Source: Microbacterium sp. TNHR37B
Lineage (GTDB): Bacteria; Actinomycetota; Actinomycetes; Actinomycetales; Microbacteriaceae
Direction: 5' to 3'
DNA length: 64,000 nucleotides
Assembly (NCBI RefSeq): GCF_001620065.1
Contig: NZ_LQGV01000001.1
Coordinates: 62,001 to 126,000, forward strand
Numbering within the stretch: the first letter of the stretch is position 1; each line of letters starts with the position of its first letter. A program made the translations under genes and the position numbers. Below, piece after piece: positions 1 through 7,616 of the stretch. The notes below the pieces were generated by a model, which was not told where the DNA came from, made no database searches, and worked only from the letters and a program-made list of their open reading frames with translations.

Positions 1-462
1 CGTCCAGCTCCGGGGCACCACGATGAGGAGTGCTGCGGCGATCACGAGCACGACGACCGCGTGGCCGCTCGGATAACTGACGGCGTCGTCACGCGAATCC
101 ACCAGCAGCGGACGGTCGAAGATCCTCTTGAATCCCTCGGACGCCAGGACCGCTCCCGGAATCGCCACGGCAACCCAGACGGCCGCGCGCCACTGCCTTC
201 TCGCGGCCGCGACGGCCACGGCCAGGAGCGTTCCCACGATGATCGTGGCGCGATCGTAGGAGAGGGGCGGAAGGTCGTGCTGGCGGAGCCAGTAGCCGAC
301 GGTGTCGAACACCTCGTACGTCCACGCCCACCCGTTCTCCAGGGACTGCCCGACCGCCGTCAGGTTGAAGAAGAGGTACAGGACGAAGAAGAGCGCGAAG
401 GCGACGAGGCCCACCATGGTCATCCCGCCCCGCCCCGAGAAGCGGGTGCGAGAGTGAGGCAT
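1..462 (-). CDS. PAP2-family membrane phosphatase, 3' end outside window
   Basis: Type 2 phosphatidic acid phosphatase. The first 154 residues are visible and the frame is still open at the window edge. Hydrophobic stretches lie near residues 14-35, 68-80 and 88-105. They are followed by the family motif 1 (KRIFDRP, about 110-116) and motif 2 (SYPSGHA, about 129-135), which carry phosphate-binding Lys/Arg/Ser and the acid-base His. Motif 3 lies outside the window. The start is the ATG at 460-462. Members dephosphorylate lipid phosphates or prenyl pyrophosphates at the outer membrane face; the substrate here cannot be read from sequence. Confidence 0.85.
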   Translation of the reverse strand, partial: MPHSRTRFSGRGGMTMVGLVAFALFFVLYLFFNLTAVGQSLENGWAWTYEVFDTVGYWLRQHDLPPLSYDRATIIVGTLLAVAVAAARRQWRAAVWVAVAIPGAVLASEGFKRIFDRPLLVDSRDDAVSYPSGHAVVVLVIAAALLIVVPRSWT

Positions 463-532
463 CCTGCCAGCCTATGCGACCCGGCCCCGGCGAACCCCGC
501 GATCGCCGGGGCCATGGCGGGTCGAGCCCGCC

Positions 533-3244
533 TCAGCTGTACGAGCGGATGAAGGTCAGGGCGCGTTCGGTCACCGAAGCCTCGCGTGCCGTGAGCGAGT
601 CGATCACGGCGCTCATGCGCTCCACGCGGGCACGCCACTCCGGTCCGCGCTGTTCACGGCGGGGGAGTCCCTCCAGAGCCTGCACTTCCCGCCAGGCGGT
701 GAAGAGGACGGTCTCGTAGAGCTGCTGATCGGCTTCGGCTGCCTGCCCGCGGTGTCCATCGGCGTTTCCGAGCACGGCGATGGCATCCAGTCTCGACAGG
801 TCGAGGCCCAGCGCCAGTGCGTTCAGCCTTTCGCGGAGCGCGCGCAACTGCGCGCGAGCTCTTCGCGAACCGGCGTCACGGCGCACGATCTGCAGGAGCG
901 ACCACGCGATCATCGCGAGCGCCTGCACGCCGGTCCACGTCGCGAGGGCGACGGTCCAGTAGAGCGCGGTCGGCGAGACACCGGCGAGCCGAAGGTTGTT
1001 GTACTCCATCTCTCTGCCGAGGTCTGCCAGTCTCGACGCCACGAGCCAACCGGCGGGGACCAGCGAGTCGCTTCCGGGTTGGTTGTAGAGCGGGGGTTCG
1101 GTCGCGACGAAGTGGTAGGCCCCCAGCCTGCTCTTCGTGCCCGTGCTCAGCGTTCCGGTGAGGGGGAGACCGACGCCGTAGGAGCCGTCGTCCCTCACCC
1201 AGAGGGGGAGGATCGCGTGGCCCTCGCTCACCTCCCCAGTTACCGGATCGATGGTGTCCGGGTAGGCCGAGGCCACCTCGCTCTTGATGCGCGCATAGAC
1301 GTCGATAACCTCGAAGTAGTCGAACTGCACGCGACGCTCAGAGCTCTCGTGCGGGCGCACGGTGAGATAGTCGTCCATCGGGAGAAGCGCGACGACGAGT
1401 TCGAGATCCTCCGGCAGCAGTGCGGCGTCGGAGCGCTTCGCGATCGACGCCATCGCCTCCCGTACGAAGTCGACCGACAGCGTCTCGATGTTCGCGGGGT
1501 GCCGCTCGCCGTACGTCGGGTCTGCATAGGGCGGCAGAAGGGCCGGATCGCCCACGAGCTCGAGCGCTGCCAGCGGTCGGTCGCCGACGAGAGGGCGTCC
1601 GTACGTCGCGTCGCCCGCTTCTCGGGCGGACGTCGCCAGGAAGCCCGCTATCAGAGCGATGATGACGGGGAACCCGATCACGGCGAGAGGAACGAAGTCC
1701 GGCGCCAGCGTGTCCACCCTCTTCGCGGGCAGCGGCGTCGGGGGTGTGCCGCTCTTCGCCTCCTCGATGGCCTCGATCAGCATCAGGACCCGTTCGGCGT
1801 GGTGAACCGGCGGCCGGGTTCGGCGGTGAGCGAGATCGAGCGACGCGCGCAGCTCGTCGAGGGTCTCCGTCTTGCCGCCCGTGGCGAGGCGGACCCGGGC
1901 GCGCACTCGCTCCTCTCCCGGCCCGGCCGCGACGCGAGCGGCCTGCGCACTCCCCGCGCGCTTCTTCAATCGGCGCTCGACCTTCGTGAGCGTCGCGACC
2001 AGTCGCGCTTCCGCCTGCCGCCACCGGGCCAACAGGTCCGCATGGCGGACGACGACCTCCGGGCCGCTCTCGGACCCGAACGCGGTGTCCGCCTCCCGAA
2101 CCAGGGCGAGGAGGTCGCCTCGTTGCCGGCTCAGAGTCTCGACCTCGCCGTCGGAGATCAAGCCGCGGTGCGTCAGGATGTCGTCGATCGCGAGCGTGGT
2201 GGGCAGGGCGATCTGTCCGAGAGCCGTGCCGCCTGTGCCATGTCCGACGCGAAGTGAAGATGCGGCCACCAGGGCATCCGCGCGCCGACGAAGAGCGGCC
2301 GCACGGGCGGCGAAACGCGACAGCTCCAGAGGCTTCTCGGGTGCTCCTCGCTCGTGCACCGACGCGCGAGGATCCAGGATCTCGCGAGTGAGCACTTGCT
2401 CCTCGTGCGCGAGTCGGAGGCTCTCGTCGCGGACCGCTGACCAATCGGCGTGGAGTCGCTTCCTCACCTCTGTCGCGACGGTCCGCGCGCGGCCGCGGGA
2501 AGAGCGGCCCAGCTCGGCGTCAGCGATCTGCACCTGGGCTTCGAGAAGATCCAGCTCCAGCACGACCCGGGCGAGCTCCAGTCGCGCGTGGGAGAAGATC
2601 CTCTTCCGGCGTCGCTCCCGGGACAGATGTCGGGCCCAGAGCACTGTCATCAGCAGCGCGAGGAGCAGCGGCAGCGCGGCGATCGACACCCAGAAGACGG
2701 GCGACCGGGTGCCGCCGTCGAACGCTCGGGATGCCGCGGTCATCGCCGCGCCCACGACCGCGCTCGGCCCCAGCCCCTGTGTCAGGTTATTGAGGTAGGT
2801 CTCGCGGATGTCGGATGCCGCCGCGTAGTTGGGCTTCCCGTCGTCGTTCGAGGCGAGCTTCGCCACGGAGGCGCGAGGGACGTCGGGGAGCACGAGGTCG
2901 GGGTCGTCCTCGTCGATTCCCACCGAGAGCATGACGTCGACTCCCCGCGGGAACTCGCCGTGCTGGGATTCCCGCCACGTCAGTTCCCGCTCGACGACCA
3001 GGATCGTGAACGGCTCGTAGCTCAGAGCGCGACCCTTCGCGGCGGCATCCACCGTCTCCTGCGTGATCCCGTGGGGAAGGCCGTCGTCGACGAGGAAGGT
3101 GATCGCGTGGTCGGGCTGCGCGAGAATGCGGGCCTGCGCCACCTGGCCGAGCCCGGCGGAGAGTGCCGCGAGAGCCACCGCCACCACGGGCACCAGCCAC
3201 CTCGTGCGGTGCAGGCGCTCGGACAGACGACGCTTTCCAGCCAT
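533..3244 (-). CDS. large multi-domain membrane protein (DUF5129-like)
   Basis: 903 residues. Visible order: a transmembrane segment near 15-37, an extracytoplasmic domain to about 180, a second segment near 184-206, a long charged alpha-helical/coiled-coil stretch (about 210-480), a third segment near 515-537, a second extracytoplasmic region, a fourth segment near 770-793 and a helical C-terminal tail. The architecture resembles the DUF5129 membrane proteins of Microbacteriaceae; that name is from memory and moderately sure. No catalytic motif is recognisable and the function is unknown. It is transcribed alone, divergently from the aminotransferase gene at 3412. Confidence 0.6.
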   Translation of the reverse strand: MAGKRRLSERLHRTRWLVPVVAVALAALSAGLGQVAQARILAQPDHAITFLVDDGLPHGITQETVDAAAKGRALSYEPFTILVVERELTWRESQHGEFPRGVDVMLSVGIDEDDPDLVLPDVPRASVAKLASNDDGKPNYAAASDIRETYLNNLTQGLGPSAVVGAAMTAASRAFDGGTRSPVFWVSIAALPLLLALLMTVLWARHLSRERRRKRIFSHARLELARVVLELDLLEAQVQIADAELGRSSRGRARTVATEVRKRLHADWSAVRDESLRLAHEEQVLTREILDPRASVHERGAPEKPLELSRFAARAAALRRRADALVAASSLRVGHGTGGTALGQIALPTTLAIDDILTHRGLISDGEVETLSRQRGDLLALVREADTAFGSESGPEVVVRHADLLARWRQAEARLVATLTKVERRLKKRAGSAQAARVAAGPGEERVRARVRLATGGKTETLDELRASLDLAHRRTRPPVHHAERVLMLIEAIEEAKSGTPPTPLPAKRVDTLAPDFVPLAVIGFPVIIALIAGFLATSAREAGDATYGRPLVGDRPLAALELVGDPALLPPYADPTYGERHPANIETLSVDFVREAMASIAKRSDAALLPEDLELVVALLPMDDYLTVRPHESSERRVQFDYFEVIDVYARIKSEVASAYPDTIDPVTGEVSEGHAILPLWVRDDGSYGVGLPLTGTLSTGTKSRLGAYHFVATEPPLYNQPGSDSLVPAGWLVASRLADLGREMEYNNLRLAGVSPTALYWTVALATWTGVQALAMIAWSLLQIVRRDAGSRRARAQLRALRERLNALALGLDLSRLDAIAVLGNADGHRGQAAEADQQLYETVLFTAWREVQALEGLPRREQRGPEWRARVERMSAVIDSLTAREASVTERALTFIRSYS

Positions 3245-3411
3245 CCGTCGATGCTATTGGTCGCCGCGGTTTGCGACGCACGCTGCGCCCGGCCGGTCGG
3301 CCGGCCGGCCCCGGTAGATCCCACGTTCGGTACCTTCCAAAGGGCGACACCGACCGGGCGAGTTCCCGCCGGTGGCGTGGCTTCCGCACCCGAACCGAGG
3401 AGTGACGACAC

Positions 3412-4590
3412 ATGAACGAGTTCGCGCGCCGCGTCGACGCCATCACGATCGAGCAGTTGCGATCGACGGGCGCGACGAAGTGGGCGGCGGGCGACGGCAC
3501 GCTGGGAGCCTTCGTCGCCGAGATGGACTTCGGCATCGACCCGAGAATCACCGCGGCGCTCCACCGCGCGGTCGACGACGGTTCGTTCGGGTACATGCCG
3601 CGCGGCCTCTCCGTCGACCTCTCGGAAGCGACCGCCGAGTTCCTCGCTCGGCGATACGGCTGGCAGGTCGCGGCGTCCGATGTCTTCCCGGTGCCCGACG
3701 TGATCATGGCGCTGGAACTGGCGATGGAGCACTGTGCGGCGCCGGGGTCGAAGATCATCGTGCCGACGCCGTCCTACATGCCGTTCCTCTCGGTCCCGCC
3801 GCTGCGCGGGCGCGAGGTGATCGAGGTTCCCCTGGCCGTGCGCGACGGGCGGTACGAGTTCGACCTCGAGGTGCTGCAGCGTGCGTTCGACGACGGCGGC
3901 AACCTGCTCCTGCTCTGCAACCCGTACAACCCCGTGGGGCGCGTGTTCCGCCGGGACGAGCTCCTGGCGATCTCCGAGGTGGTCGAGCGCAACGGCGGAC
4001 GTGTCTTCTCCGACGAGATCTGGGCGCCGCTCGTCTTCACCGGCGCGACGCACATTCCCTACGCCACGGTGTCGCCGGCGGCGGCGGAGCACACGATCAC
4101 CGCGATGAGTGCGTCGAAGGCGTGGAATCTGCCGGGGCTGAAGTGCGCCGAACTCGTGCTCTCCAGCGATCGCGACCGCGCCGTGTGGGAAGAGATCGGC
4201 CCCTTCGCCGGTCACGGCACGAGCAACCTCGGGGCGATCGCCAACGCCGTGGCGTTCCGGGAGGGTGACGCCTGGCTCGCCGACCTCGTGCCGTACCTCG
4301 AGCAGAACCGCGACACGCTCCTGAGCCTCCTCGCCGAAGAGATCCCGGATGCGTGGATGCCGAAGCCCGAGGGAACGTATGTCGGGTGGGTCGACTTCCG
4401 ACACCTCGGGGTGGGAGACGAGCCCGCGGATTTCTTCGCCCGCGAGGCATCCGTCGCGCTGACCGAGGGATCGATGTGCGGGGCCGCCGGCGCGGGATTC
4501 GCCCGGCTCATCTTCGCCACCCCGCGCCCGATCCTCGAGCAGATCGTCCGCCGGCTCGGGCGGTCGCTGCGCGAGCTTCGGCTCTCCTGA
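3412..4590 (+). CDS. MalY/PatB-family PLP-dependent aminotransferase / C-S lyase
   Basis: 392 residues, fold type I PLP enzyme. The PLP lysine is K236 in the motif SASKAWNLPGLK, typical of the MalY/PatB cystathionine beta-lyase-like branch. Upstream motifs include the NPYNPVGR segment and the aspartate of SDEIWAP that contacts the PLP pyridine nitrogen. MalY-type enzymes cleave C-S bonds (cystathionine, cysteine) or act as aminotransferases, and sequence alone does not decide. It is monocistronic and ends tail-to-tail with the XRE-cupin regulator gene at 4628. Confidence 0.85.
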   Translation: MNEFARRVDAITIEQLRSTGATKWAAGDGTLGAFVAEMDFGIDPRITAALHRAVDDGSFGYMPRGLSVDLSEATAEFLARRYGWQVAASDVFPVPDVIMALELAMEHCAAPGSKIIVPTPSYMPFLSVPPLRGREVIEVPLAVRDGRYEFDLEVLQRAFDDGGNLLLLCNPYNPVGRVFRRDELLAISEVVERNGGRVFSDEIWAPLVFTGATHIPYATVSPAAAEHTITAMSASKAWNLPGLKCAELVLSSDRDRAVWEEIGPFAGHGTSNLGAIANAVAFREGDAWLADLVPYLEQNRDTLLSLLAEEIPDAWMPKPEGTYVGWVDFRHLGVGDEPADFFAREASVALTEGSMCGAAGAGFARLIFATPRPILEQIVRRLGRSLRELRLS

Positions 4591-4627
4591 GGCGATCGTC
4601 CGCGCGTCCTCAGCCGCACCCCGCGGA

Positions 4628-5245
4628 TCAGCTGCTGCGCTCGCCGCTCGGGTCCGCCTCGCCGGTCCCCACGGGGTAGCGCATGACGAGGACCGTGCTG
4701 CTGCGCTCGGCCCGCCCTTCGTAGACGTGATCCCGATCGCCGGGAAACGTGTGACTCTGCCCGGCGACGAGGCGAACGGGCGCGTCGGTGCTCCCGACGG
4801 CGATCTCGCCGTCGACGACGGTGATGCTCTCGATGACGCCGACAAGATGGCGCCGAGACTCCCGCCGTCCTCGACGGACGACCATCCGATAGACCTCGAC
4901 GATCTCGGCAGGCTCGCTCCATCGCCCCAGGAGTTCCGCGTCGACGTTCTGTCCGTGCGCACCGGGCGCTGCGTGCCGATCTTCCGCAGGCCCGGCGGCG
5001 TCCGCGACGAGCAGATCGCCGAGCGGCACCGACAGGGCGGTCGCGATGGCGAACAGCGTGTCGAGCGTCGGATTGCGGCGCCCGCGCTCGAGCTCCGAGA
5101 GCGTCCCCTTTCCCAGCTGTGTGGTGGCGGCGAGCGCCGACAGCGAGACGCCGCGTGCCGTCCGCAGATCCCTGATCCGATGCCCTACGGACGTGGAGAG
5201 CGCGGAGAGCTCCGTGCGGGCCGTGTGTGAGGAGCGCGGAGGCAT
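4628..5245 (-). CDS. XRE-family regulator with C-terminal cupin domain
   Basis: 205 residues. An N-terminal helix-turn-helix (about 20-75: TRGVSLSALAATTQLGKGTLS and the ERGRRNPTLDTLF segment) is followed by a linker and a small cupin sensor domain (about 110-195). These regulators typically control neighbouring amino-acid or polyamine metabolism genes. The gene is divergent from the aminotransferase at 5303, and an inverted repeat lies between their starts, so that gene is the likely target. The ligand is unknown. Confidence 0.85.
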   Translation of the reverse strand: MPPRSSHTARTELSALSTSVGHRIRDLRTARGVSLSALAATTQLGKGTLSELERGRRNPTLDTLFAIATALSVPLGDLLVADAAGPAEDRHAAPGAHGQNVDAELLGRWSEPAEIVEVYRMVVRRGRRESRRHLVGVIESITVVDGEIAVGSTDAPVRLVAGQSHTFPGDRDHVYEGRAERSSTVLVMRYPVGTGEADPSGERSS

Positions 5246-5255
5246 GGGGATAGCC

Positions 5256-5279
5256 TATCGTTCCATAAACAGAACGATA
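5256..5279. promoter_or_regulatory. inverted repeat between XRE-cupin and aminotransferase genes
   Basis: Perfect 8-bp arms TATCGTTC and GAACGATA separated by 8 bases (cataaaca), in the 57-bp divergent intergenic region. Position and symmetry suggest the operator of the XRE-cupin regulator, which would control both directions. Confidence 0.55.
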
Positions 5280-5302
5280 TGAACTGAGTGAAAGGAGCCC
5301 TC

Positions 5303-6463
5303 ATGACCGTCAGCCGTCTGCAGCACATTCCGGGCATCGGGGTCGACCACGTCGGCGACCGGGCGGACCGGTCGAACGACCCCGAGATCCTGAGGCTCGA
5401 GAACCTCGACACCGACATTCGCCCGCCCGCGGTTGCGCGAGAGCGGACGAAAGCGGCGGTCGATGAGGACGAGGCGAACAGCTACCTGCCGTTTCAGGGC
5501 GGTGTGTCGCTCCGCCGAGCCGCGGCCGCGCACGTCGGCCGGCAGGCCGGGCGCACGTACGATCCCGTCCGCGAGTGCGTCATCACGGCCGGTGGCCTCA
5601 ACGGCATCCTCAACACCCTGCTCGCCATCGTCGAGCCCGGCGACGAGGTCGTGATGGTCGACCCCATCTACGCGGGTCTGGTCAACAGGGTTCGGCTGGC
5701 GGGTGGCGTCCCGCGATTCGCGCCTCTCACGCCGACCGCTCGGGGGTGGGAGATCGATCCGCAGGAACTGGCCGCCGCGGTCACGACGCGCACCGCGGCG
5801 GTGCTCATGATGTCACCCGCCATGCCCACCGGGTCGGTGCTGAGCCGGCCGCACTGGGAGGCTCTCGCGCAGGCGCTCGACGGGCATCCTGCCTGGCTGA
5901 TCTACGACGCCGCCATGGAGCGGATCCGGTTCGACGATGCCGAGCGCGTTCATCCCGCACAGGTTCCCGGACTCGCCGAGCGGACGATCACCGTCGGCGC
6001 CGCCTCGAAGGAACTCCGGATGATCGGTTGGCGGGTCGGGTGGGTCGTCGGGCCCGAGCGCATCCTCTCCGACATCAACCTCGTCGGACTGAGCAATGTC
6101 GTCTGTCAGGTCGGCCTCGCTCAAGAGGCGGTCGCGGCAGCGCTCTCCGCTCCCGACGCCGACGACGACGTTCAGCGTGCGGTGGACACGTGGCGACGGC
6201 GACGTGACGTGATCCTGGCCCAGCTGGCGGGACTGCCGGTGGTTTCTCCCGACGGAGGCTGGTCGCTCCTCATCGACACGACGCAGATCGGACTGTCACC
6301 CGCCGACGCTTCGGAACTGCTGTTCACCCGGGGAAAGGTCGCCGCGACCCCGATGCCCGGCTGGGGTCCGTCGGGCGACGACTACCTGCGCCTCGTGTTC
6401 GCCAACGAGCCGGTGGAACGACTGCGGGATCTGCGCGCCCGCTTCGACGCGGCATGGGGGTGA
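5303..6463 (+). CDS. PLP-dependent class I/II aminotransferase
   Basis: 386 residues from the ATG at 5303, chosen over an in-frame GTG at 5288 because AAAGGAG lies 5 bases before the ATG. Fold type I aminotransferase: the PLP lysine is K236 in AASKELRMIGWRVG, with YDAAMERI upstream supplying the PLP aspartate and a conserved C-terminal arginine region (YLRLVFAN). It catalyses transamination of an unidentified amino acid with a 2-oxoacid. It is divergent from the XRE-cupin regulator and probably controlled by it. Confidence 0.85.
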   Translation: MTVSRLQHIPGIGVDHVGDRADRSNDPEILRLENLDTDIRPPAVARERTKAAVDEDEANSYLPFQGGVSLRRAAAAHVGRQAGRTYDPVRECVITAGGLNGILNTLLAIVEPGDEVVMVDPIYAGLVNRVRLAGGVPRFAPLTPTARGWEIDPQELAAAVTTRTAAVLMMSPAMPTGSVLSRPHWEALAQALDGHPAWLIYDAAMERIRFDDAERVHPAQVPGLAERTITVGAASKELRMIGWRVGWVVGPERILSDINLVGLSNVVCQVGLAQEAVAAALSAPDADDDVQRAVDTWRRRRDVILAQLAGLPVVSPDGGWSLLIDTTQIGLSPADASELLFTRGKVAATPMPGWGPSGDDYLRLVFANEPVERLRDLRARFDAAWG

Positions 6464-6518
6464 GGAGCGCCGATCGACCGCGCGCGATCCAGGCGGCCGG
6501 TGGGCCCCACGGTGCGGC

Positions 6519-7064
6519 TCAGTCCACGCGCAGCGCTGTCTGGATCTCGCGGATCGTCTCGCCCAGCACTCCTGCCGCGAGGAGTCCCTTCCCCAGGGGC
6601 CCGGCCAAATCCTCGCCCAGGCGGGGGAGCCGGCGCAGCGCCGCCATCGCCTCCGGGCTGACCTGGCACAGTTGCCACCGGATCTCCGACGGGCGCGCAT
6701 CGGGGTCGTCCGGCCGGGCCAGCGCGACCGCCTTCGCCGCGTAGGCGGCAGCTCCCAGCGCATGCGCACCCATGTGCGCGACGCCGGCGGCCTGGGCGGC
6801 GGCGCGGGCGGCTGCCATGCCGGCGGGGCTCGTGGCGCTGTGAGCGGCGCGTCCGGCGACGAGGCGGCGCTGGATCTCGCCGGCGGCGGTGAGCTCACCG
6901 CGCGCGAAGGCTCGGCTACGGGCTATTGCGTCGCGCGGGCGATCATCGTCGGGTGCCTCGGCCTCGAACAGCGGGAGCACGCGCTCGGCGCAGTCCGCCG
7001 CCCAGGCAGCGACCACGCGCCGTTCTGTCTCTCCGAGAGCCTGCGGGGAAAGGGAACGGGCCAT
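6519..7064 (-). CDS. Imm-5-like putative immunity-family protein
   Basis: 181 residues from the ATG at 7062-7064; the longer open frame upstream overlaps the Cys-rich miniprotein and is discarded. The pattern (DCAERVLPLFE, PDDDRPRDAI, an Ala-rich helical core with GVAHMGAHALGAAAYAAKA) matches the helical family catalogued as Imm-5-like putative immunity proteins, which is widespread and mostly untested. It is the last gene of the leftward sulfur operon, 8 bases after the Cys-rich ORF. No toxin gene is adjacent, so the immunity label should be treated as a family name only. Confidence 0.6.
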   Translation of the reverse strand: MARSLSPQALGETERRVVAAWAADCAERVLPLFEAEAPDDDRPRDAIARSRAFARGELTAAGEIQRRLVAGRAAHSATSPAGMAAARAAAQAAGVAHMGAHALGAAAYAAKAVALARPDDPDARPSEIRWQLCQVSPEAMAALRRLPRLGEDLAGPLGKGLLAAGVLGETIREIQTALRVD

Positions 7065-7072
7065 CTCAGCGC

Positions 7073-7234
7073 TCAGCGCCCGAAGAGCTTGGCGAACAGG
7101 CCCGTGGCCTTCTCGCGCTCGTGTCCCGGGCAGCGCTGGGCCACGGGCACGCCGCGCATGACCTGGTCGACGTGCTGACCGCATCCGGACCAGGTGGTCT
7201 TGCCGCACTTCCGGCACGAGACCGCGTAGCACAT
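7073..7234 (-). CDS. Cys-rich miniprotein (53 aa), copy 2
   Basis: 53 residues starting MCYAVSCRKCGKTTWSGCGQ and containing HVDQVMRGVP followed by RCPGHE. The spaced C-x2-C, C and H residues, then C-P-G-H, look like a small zinc- or metal-binding fold (inference). AAGGAG lies upstream. It is paralogous to the ORF at 9305-9478, sharing the CGK-W-GCGQHVD-GVP-RCPGH pattern. It sits between the CsoR-family regulator and the Imm-5-like gene. Similar unnamed proteins occur in many actinobacteria, and I know of no established function. Confidence 0.75.
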   Translation of the reverse strand: MCYAVSCRKCGKTTWSGCGQHVDQVMRGVPVAQRCPGHEREKATGLFAKLFGR

Positions 7235-7254
7235 GGGTTCTCCTTCACTGGTGC

Positions 7255-7530
7255 TCAGGCGAGCATGAGGAAGAGCTTCTCGAGCTCCTCGGTCGTCAGA
7301 CCCTGTTCGTCGCGAGCGCTCTCGGGGTCGGTGATGCAGTCCTTCATCGCGGTCGAGACGATTGTAAAACCGGCGCGGTCGAGCGCGCTGGAGACCGCCG
7401 AAAGCTGAGTCACGATCTCGCGGCAGGGCCGTTCGTTTTCGACGGCTGCGATGACGGCGTCGAGCTGGCCGCGGGCGCGGCGCAGGCGGTTGAGGATGCG
7501 CTTGTGCGCGTCGGCGTCAGTGGTGGTCAT
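7255..7530 (-). CDS. CsoR/CstR-family transcriptional repressor, persulfide-sensor type
   Basis: 91 residues, all-helical DUF156 repressor. The two conserved cysteines are present at C36 and C65. The position that holds the copper-ligand histidine in CsoR (His61 in the M. tuberculosis protein, same numbering) is alanine here. A Cys-Cys pair without His is the hallmark of CstR-type sensors of persulfide/polysulfide rather than Cu(I) sensors. The neighbouring CoA-disulfide reductase-rhodanese fusion supports this. CsoR-type operators at 9499-9536 precede the operon, so negative autoregulation is likely. RBS GAAGGGA. Confidence 0.8.
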   Translation of the reverse strand: MTTTDADAHKRILNRLRRARGQLDAVIAAVENERPCREIVTQLSAVSSALDRAGFTIVSTAMKDCITDPESARDEQGLTTEELEKLFLMLA

Positions 7531-7616
7531 GGTGCGTCCCTTCAGAGCGAGCAGCGGATGTCGATGGGGTGTCCCTCATTGTGGTCGTGCGCGGTCACGG
7601 GTCCGGTGCCGCGTCG

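Noticed and set aside
3285..3314. GC-rich CCGG/GGCC repeat block upstream of the aminotransferase
   Set aside because: Simple low-complexity GGCC repetition without defined arms or spacing; no support for an operator or mobile-element end.
3022..4962. A 646-codon minus-strand frame covering the first aminotransferase gene
   Set aside because: It crosses the intergenic promoter region and is antisense to a PLP enzyme with intact catalytic residues; no recognisable domain.
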